From Pararge aegeria (taxonomy: Eukaryota; Arthropoda; Insecta; Lepidoptera; Nymphalidae): a DNA stretch of 64,000 nucleotides. The DNA lies in contig NC_053205.1 in NCBI RefSeq assembly GCF_905163445.1, positions 1,798,001 through 1,862,000 of the forward strand. Direction: 5' to 3'. Shown here piece after piece: positions 54,201 through 63,200 of this stretch. Under the pieces are notes generated by a model. That model made no database searches and was not told the DNA's origin. It saw nothing but the letters and a program-made list of their open reading frames with translations. The position numbers were made by a program, and so were the translations under genes. Every line of letters starts with the position of its first letter. Position 1 is the first letter of the stretch.

Positions 54201-57200
54201 ACAATCCAGTATTTTAACCACCTACCAGTTGTTAAACGACCATCCAGTTGTTCAGCTACCATCCAGTTGTTCAGCGACCATCCAGTTGTTTCATCGACAA
54301 TTAAGTTGGTTAGCGACCACCCATTTGCTTAGCAACCTGTTCTCCAGTTGTTAGACGACCATCCGGTTGTTTAGCTACCATCCAGTATTTTAACCACCAT
54401 CCAGTTGTAAAACGACCATCCAGTTGTTCAGCTACCATCCAGTTGTTCAGCGACCATCCAGGTGTTCAACGACCATCAAGTTGTTTAGCGACCATCCAGT
54501 ATTTTAGCCACCATCCAGTTGTCTAGGGACCATTCAGGTGTTCAGCGACCATCCAATTGTTCAGCGACTATCTGGTTGTTCAGCCATCATCCAGCTTTTC
54601 AGCGAGCATTTAATTGTTCAGCGACCATCCAGTTGTTCAGGGACTATCCGGTTTAGCGATCATCCAGTTGTTCAGCGACTATCCAGTATTTTAGCAAACA
54701 TCTATTTGTTTAGCGATCATTCAGTTGTTCAGCTACCATCAAGTTGTTTAGCGACCATCCAGTATTTTAGCAAACGTCCATTTGTTCAGCGACCATCCAA
54801 TTGTTTCATCGACCATTTAGTTGGTCAGCACCCATCCAGTTGTTAGACGACCATCCGGTTGGTAAGCGACCATCCGGTTTTCTAGCGAACATACAATTCT
54901 TCAGGGACTATCCGGCCCAGCGACCATCCAGTCGTTCAGCGACCAACCAATGTAATGCCCGCTAATACAATGGTCTCCGTGCAGGAAATCGAGGAGCGCT
55001 GCGCGGCGCTGCTGGAAGAGCGCGCGCGGCTGCAGGGCGCGTGGGCGGCGCGCCAGGTGGCGTTGGACCAGCTCATCGACTGGCACTGCTTCCTGCGCGA
55101 CGCCAAACAACTTCACGACCTGTGCGCTGCCCAGGAGGCCGCTTTGAGTGAGTGCCTGCAACTCTTGAAGAGTTGAAGAACATAAGCGGTCATACTCCAG
55201 TGGGTACGAGCTCGACTTCACTTTCGGGGGACCGAGTTCGTATCCCAGCTGTACTTAGAAAAGTTACAATGCACTTTTTAACGTTTTAAGTAATTAAAAA
55301 TGTCACTAACACTTGACCACAGAATAAGCACTTGACAATGGTTCAATCGCTCAGCGCGCAGAACCAATAAACCGAAAAGAAGGAGAAAAATGTCACTTGC
55401 TTCAACGGTGAAGAAAAACATCGCCAGGAAACCTGCATGCCTAAAGAGTTCTTCCAGGTCATGTTGCAAAAAGGATGAGATTTTTTATCATTATAGATCA
55501 AAGTGGAGGTTCAATTGATGCCAAGGTTTTTCAATACATACAATCAACAATCGCAGCACTAACGTACTACGCCTACCCGCCATTCAGTAGTGCGGTGGGC
55601 TCAAGGAACTTCATCATAATAATTGACTCTTGCAGGTAGCGAGATTTCCCCCACCAGCAGCGTTGAAGAAGTCGAACACCAGCTAAAGAAGCACGAGGCG
55701 TTTGAGAAGCTTCTGGCGACGCAGGTGAATCCAGGCTAATATTATAGTTTTGTTGACCCCCATGGCACAGTGGGCCGTATACATAATCCGATTGGGTTTG
55801 CCATCCTGCTTTCTGTGTACAAGACTGTGGGTTCGATTCCCACAACTGGAAAATGTTTGTGTGATGACCATGAATGTTTTTCAATGTCCGGCAGGGTGAT
55901 TACGTATCTTGCGAGAGGCGTAAATCTTGCAATCAATGCTGACAAACGTCACTTTTGTTTATTTATTGTATGGAAAAGTGAAGTTTGACTGACAGCAGTG
56001 ATTGCAAGATTTACGCCTGTCGCCAAGATACGTAATCACCCTGCGGGTGTTTATCTGGATATTATTCATAATCAGTCATCTTAGTACTCAAAACACAAGC
56101 TACGCTTCGCTACGGCTAGATGGCGATTTGTATATTGTCGATGTAAAAGGTTACATAAAAAAATATACCAGAGCGCTCACTCTCCACGACTTATCAAAAA
56201 TTCAGTATTAATTTACTTCATACAAAAAATGAACAAATCATGTTATTTCTGTGAAGGGACATTACACTGTGAAACCAAATACATATCAACGACACGCGCG
56301 CTTTAACCGCCATTATAGAGTAGTAACTAGTAGAGTATCTGTGTAAAATATTGAATATTTAATATTTCACAAACTATCGAGTTAAAAAGTACATGTCCAG
56401 TGCAGTATGTTATCCTTTTGTTTTCCTTTTCCTAAGGTTGCCTGGAAGAGATCGCTACAAAGCGATAAGGCCGCCTTTTGTATACTTCTTCTGTCTCTGT
56501 TTTCTTTTATTCTTCTTCTGTATTTTTATTTGTGTGCAAATAAAGAGTTAATATAAAAAATATAAATGTCCTTTTCTATAATAAGTGACATGCATACCAA
56601 ATTTCAAAGCTGTCTGGCCGCGGGATTTTCCCTCGGGAACTACTCGGTAGCTACTAACAACTCGGGCCTTTGCTCTATTCCATGTCAAAGGCTACGTGTA
56701 TGCCAAATTTCATCCAAATCCGTACAGCCGTTTTTGCGTGATTGAGTAACAAAAATCCACACTTTCACATTTATAATATCATAGCTGTTGCTCGCGCTTT
56801 CATCTGCGTTTGATTTTGTTTTTTGGTCTGATCAGTCTTAGCTCCTTCTATCACTTACAAAGAATAGTAATCGTTACAGGAAGAAACGAAATCGCATTGT
56901 TAGTTGATTTATATGCTAAAGGTTAACAAAGAACATTTTTACAATTTAGTATTTTGTCCTAGCACTGAAGTACTAATAAATGTGGCAGCAGTTATGTATT
57001 CAGTATCGCTAAGCCTTAAATGAGGGGTTTGCTGCTGTCCGCTGAGGAGTTCTGTCCTCTACCTCCAACCACATTCAGATCTACATAAAGTTTGGGCAAA
57101 ATCAAACACATATTATAACCCCTATAGCACAAAAATAATTATTTAAATAGGTTATCATTTGTCGGAGTTATGGTGTTAAATCGTCAAACACTTTCATCAC

Positions 57201-60200
57201 CTCTCCCAAGGAACTGAGCTTAACGTCTGGATAAAACGTATCCCATGTTACATCTAATACTTCCAAGAATATGTGTACAAAGTTTCATGAGGATCGATTT
57301 AGCAGTTTTCGCGTCAAAGCGTAACAAACAAACTTACATTAACATTTATAATATTAGTAGGGATAGGGATAGGGATTAGTAGGATAGTAGGATTTTCTCA
57401 CGGCCCGTACGACACCCGCGGAGAGGAGAGGTGGTGACATATTCTGAACTTCCGTCACGGCTGTGCTATAACTGGTGTAAATTGTCTCCAGGACGAGAAA
57501 CTGACAACGCTGAACAGTCACGGCGATAAGCTTTTACAGCAGAACCACGTGGAGAGTCAGAGGATCGCCGATGAGTTGCTGCACATAAACGAGCGAAGGC
57601 AAAAGGTACACTCCATTTTTTTCTAACTTGAATAATGACAACCGATTGGCGCAGTGGGCAGCGACCCTGCTTTCAGAGTATGGAGGGTAGAGGTAAGGAG
57701 AGTCATCTTATATGGGAGAAAAGTTGAAAAAGTGTCCAGTTGTATGCGCTAAATAACAGTTCAAAAATCCTTCACAATGGCGCTGGTGGATGCATAGGGT
57801 ATGCTATGAATGTAGCAATCGTAGATGAATTGAAGTAGGCCGAGTTAAAAAATTTAATGTCATTATCGACTAAAGTAGTTAATTATTGAGAATTTCAACA
57901 ACTTACGTTGTACAAAATATTGTGGTAAATATAACCTTACTTCCTTGTTTATTTTTCAAGCCTACTTTAACAATATTTATATTTGGCGCTTCTTTTAAGA
58001 GTTACTTTGATGCACTGTGGCGCCATCCTAATTTAATACATTTTGACGACACTTTTTCATATACACAGATGATCCTCCTTACCTCTACCCTCCATATTTC
58101 AGAGTCCGAGGCTGTGGGTTCGATTCCCACAGCTGAAAAATGTTTGTGTGATAAACATGAATGTTCTTCAGTGTCTGGGTATTTATCTGTATATCAAGTA
58201 TTTATGTATATTATTCATAAAAATATTTATCAGTCATCTTAGTACCAATAACGCAAGCTACGCTTACTTTGGGGCTAGATGGCGATGTGTGTATTGTCGT
58301 AGTATATTTATTTATTTAAAACAGAATATGTTTTGTCATCCTTCCTGGCGCAACGGTGAGCGCTGTGAATATAAGCAGGAGAATGGGAATTTATAATTTC
58401 TGAATATTCTCTAGTCTGCTCTGATGGCTTTTACCACCCTACCGACAAGGACGTGCCGCTATGCGATTCATAGATGTCGTGTATAACCTATTAGGGGTAT
58501 GGCTACCATCCTCCCTAACAGGTTAGACCGCTAACATCTTAGACTGCATCTTCACAGATGAGATTGCAGTCAAGGGCTAACTTGTAGTGACAGCCGATTG
58601 GCGCAGTGGGCGGTGACCTTGCTTTCTGTTGATGTTGTTGACCTTGCCTTCCGCTCCGACTCCGACAGAATAACTTTATTGCAACGATATACGAGTACAG
58701 AGAAAAAAAAGACGTGTGTGTACGTGTATGCACATGTATACGTGTATGTACACGCGTTAGAAGTTTTACTTCGGCGTAACAAGATAAAAATCTTTTCAAT
58801 TTTTTTATTTTTTGCCTTATTCTACGTTTGTAGAATAAACCGACACTAACAATAGAAAAAAGGTATTTAAAACATTGAAAGCTTTATTATGACGCATTAT
58901 CTAGTTAAATAAAGTTTATTTAAATATCACAAAAAAATAAAAAATATACTAATAGACTCATTATAGGACATTGTAATTTGAGATTTTTGTACAATTAAAT
59001 CATCGGATTGAGTCCGCAGACTTTGACAATTGAAAGTGTACACTGTCAAACCTTATAGCTATATTCATGGTGTCGGTTTTTTGTGACGGTGTGCGCGCAC
59101 TTCGTAAAAATTGACTCTCATCATTTTTCCACAACGTGCCAAAAGTATAACTTCAACAAAGACAAAAGTACATAGTGTTAGGGTGCCAACCTAAGCAAAA
59201 CGTGCTCCTTGCATGCCCTGCGAAGTTTTGCTCTGTTTATAGAAGATATATGTAAAGAATTTCTATTTACCAGCAGGGTTTATACTATGTCAATTATTGC
59301 TTCTGCTACACTGTTACTGTCTGTCTCTAGCTATACGAGGCCGCGGGGCGTCGTCGCGAAGCGCTGAAGCGGGCCCGAGCGCGGGCCCAATTCGCTCGCG
59401 ATGCGGCCGAGGCGAGAGGTTGGATCGCTGACAAACTCGCGCAACTACCAGCGCACCACGGTAAGCACCTGAACTTTGTAATTAAAAAGTCTCATCCAAA
59501 AATCTGGTAATAGTAGATTATTCCTTTAGTTTGGTAACATTGCATTTTACAGTAGCCTAGTTTAGGCGCGTGAGCTTCAAGCGAATGCGCAAAGGAAGCC
59601 GAGAGTGTAACAAGTAATTTACCATATGCGTTTCTTACGACTACGACAAAATGCCCACTATTTTTAGCCGCATTAAACCTCCTTGTTGGTAAAAAAAAAT
59701 CTTTATTACCCGGCTAAATTAAAAGTGATCCATCTTCGTACATAACTTGAAGTGAGGTACCAACTAAACTTAGTCGGTCATCATGAATAAAGCACAAGTA
59801 CGGTACTTTTCAAATAAAACACGCGTGTCTAATATCTTGGATTATGAGCTTTATATCGATGTTATAAGTTCCACGTTACGAGCAAGTGTGATGAAAAAGA
59901 TATTTATGCAAATACACGGCTGGCCGGGTTGAACATTATTTAGAAAAGTCAGAGATGCGTTCCTAACTCCGCTACCCGAAAGTGAAGCCGAAGTCCCAAA
60001 GATTATGCATTCAACAAGAACATAAAATCTGTATTTTTCTGTCCAGGTGAAGTTACAAACCTAGAAGACAAGATCAAGAAGTTGCAGAAACACCAGGCCT
60101 TCACAGCTGAGTTGGCTGCTAATAGGGCTCGTCTCCAAGAGGTGCAGACCTTGGCTCAGCAACTGACTCCAGATCCTGAGGTAGAGAAGCAGCTGGAAGA

Positions 60201-63200
60201 CCTGCACAAAGACTGGCAGAGGTTGGAGGCCGCCACAGAACAACGAGGTAAGACAAACGTCACGACGAATCCAATATGGTGGATATGTATGGTGGATATG
60301 TGCACCCTCCGCTTGCGGGGCTTTTGAGTGCCCAAGCAACCGGCGGTCAGGGCTCCAGAGTGAGGAACCTCCTCACAATACGCGCTGTTTCAAGGACTAC
60401 TGCCTTTTGTATCCGACCTTTGATCCAACAACCAAGCGAAAGCTTCTTCAGATGTTTGTCGAAGCATTTCGCGAGAAGACCTTTGACTGAAACAACGATC
60501 GGAACAATATCGGTCGACTCAACACTCCACATGGCAATAATCTCGTGAGCAAAGTCTTTAGATACTTTTTCCTTTTCAGCTTTCACCAGATTATCGCCAT
60601 GTGGAATAGTAATGTCAACATTTATTTATTAATCATTATTATTTTTCCGATACTGTTTTAATATTGTAAAAATATTAAATTTAAAAGAAACCTGTCTTTG
60701 TCTGGTTTATAGGTCGTGGTCTGGAAGAGGCTCAAGACATCCTGGAGTTCAACCAACACTTGGACAAGATTGAAGCCTGGATTCGCGACAAGGAAATGAT
60801 GGTACGTTGTTTTATGTCTACAATATTCCATCGCAAATAAACATATGCTATGGTTTTCTGCCTACGATTAGTTGGACAATCCTATGTCCTATACAAAGGA
60901 ATGAGGGGTCGTTCGATCGATTGGTGGTGCAAGGACAGGTTGAAGGAAAAAGGCAAGAGGGCTGTCACCTACTCGTTGGACGGATGCGGTGAAATCGTTG
61001 ACCCAGACAATTGGTGGAATGCTTTCGACACGCTACCAACCGCCAAAAGTGGAGAAGACTCGCGCGGGAAGCCGTGCAATCCACTGGTGCCTAACGCCAT
61101 GAAATTCATCTCAGCAGCCACGACCACTCTGGCAAGAATGCACGACTGAGAAGAAGAAGATGTCATATGTCCAATGTAAAACTTCAGGAAAACTTTTTTT
61201 TTATTCCATCACAAGTTAGCCCTTTATGCAGTCTAAGATTGTAACGGGCTAACCTGTTTAGAGGTATAACAGTAATAATAAACTCATACCTGTAATCGGT
61301 TCCTACGCGGCATCGTACAGGAACGCTAAATCGCTTATCAGCACGACTTTGTCCCTAGTCACCTCACGGTTAAACGGTTGAGCCGAACAAAGGTAGCAAA
61401 CAAACAGACACTGTTGTTGTATTAGTATGGATTTTTAGGGTAGACAGTGCTTTAATGCATATATGAAGTACACGCAACTGACTATCACTATTTTATTCGC
61501 AGGTGCAAGCGAACGAGACCGGGCGTGACTACGAGCACTGCACGGCTTTGCTTCGCAAACTGGATGACCTTGACAGCGATATGAAGGTCGACGACAAGCA
61601 CGTGCGAACCATCCAGGCGCTTGCGCACAAACTGCTCCAACAGGTAACCTATACAGATAATTTAGACAAACACACGCGCTTACACACACGCAACACATAC
61701 ACGCACGCACGTACTCACATGCACACACGCACACGTGTACGCAATCCTTCACGCTTTTATATTTTAACGTTACAATTATATGCTAGTATAGCACGCTGAA
61801 TGTGCCGCGTTTCTAATCCGTATTTTTCGTTTTGAACACTTATTTAAAAACGTGTAATATGTATGTTGTTAGTGCTCTTAATATAAGGACTAAATAGAAC
61901 GAAATAATCCAACACAGATAGGCAGCGTTAGGGAAACATGTTTACATGTTTTCTTTAGGCTTTTTAACTATTACTGTGATGAAACGAATCTTGCCGTGGA
62001 GATCCGGTGACGTCACTCTGGGTTTAGCACGCGAATTTCGATTGGATGTTCCACCGCTGTAAAACGGACAGGTTCTACTCTTCAAATGTAAGGCACTGGT
62101 TTAAGCAACAAGCAGATACTTACCGGTCGTACCGAGGCGATCCAGACCGAGCTCTGTTTGGTCGTATTTCGATTGTATGGGAGACAAGCACGTGGCAATG
62201 CTGGCTGGAGAATCTGATGATTTGGATCCACACTCCACTCACACACTGCACAACAACTTCACAGGGGCGAATTAACTTGATTTATGTTGTCTACCACGAT
62301 AGCGGGAATAATAGAAGATCAAATTCTAGTCATTTTCGATTTAACAGCGTGGTTTTGCTACGTTCGCGTCGATAGCAACTTTTTACCTCCTTTTCGGCTG
62401 GGGCCAATGAGCATTCGTGTACAACCGTAGGCTCGGGAAGCGAGCTCTGCCATTGGCTAGACCAGATTGCGAATGAGAACGATATTATACAAATAGAGTG
62501 AACTTAATTTGAATGATTTTTAAAAGTTGAATATATACGCGGAGCGAACAGTTAGTTTATTACTTTTTACTAGAGAGTTTATGTTTGTCTGTTTGAAGTC
62601 TTTATTGTACACACACATTATACACAAATTTAACACAAATACATAAGAAACTTAGAAAATAAAATAGAGCGTGCAAAGGCGGTCTTATCACTAAAGCGAT
62701 CTGTTCCGGACAACCTTCAAGCGTTAGAGAAACACAACTATTAATTTAGTACTTTTTCACGAGAGAGTTTAATACTTTTTTGATAGAGAGTTTCATCATG
62801 TAGTCAACAATGATTGCACGGCGCACTAATCAATCGACTAGCACTATATCAGGTCTATTAGCTGTAATATACCTGTCAGTGATCATCGTTATTAAGCTAT
62901 TATTATTATTATTACTGTAGTCTTTTTTTTTTTTAATAATATGATTGTAAATAATATGAGTAAAGGAGATACTTTCAATGATTAACTATAAATATATTTT
63001 TGAAAGCATTATATAGTATTATTCAGTATTCTGTAGAAGACTTTTGGTCTTATATACCTTCATTTCCAGGGTCCGACCCAGCAAGCAGAAGCGGTGTCTG
63101 TGCGAAGGGACGCGTTCCTCAGCAAATGGCGGGCCCTGAGTGGTGCATTGCAGTCGTACCGCGGGAGACTCACCGCCGCTCTGCAGCTACACTCCTTCAA

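Noticed and set aside
54538..54846. 102-codon frame in the minisatellite
   Set aside because: It is only translated minisatellite and carries many unit-to-unit indels.
52255..54945. CRISPR-like array
   Set aside because: Units are contiguous, degenerate and lack unique spacers; the context is an insect intron.
62046..62375. 109-codon frame as a nested gene
   Set aside because: No recognisable domain, no splice or polyadenylation evidence, and it lies in an AT-rich intron near repeats.
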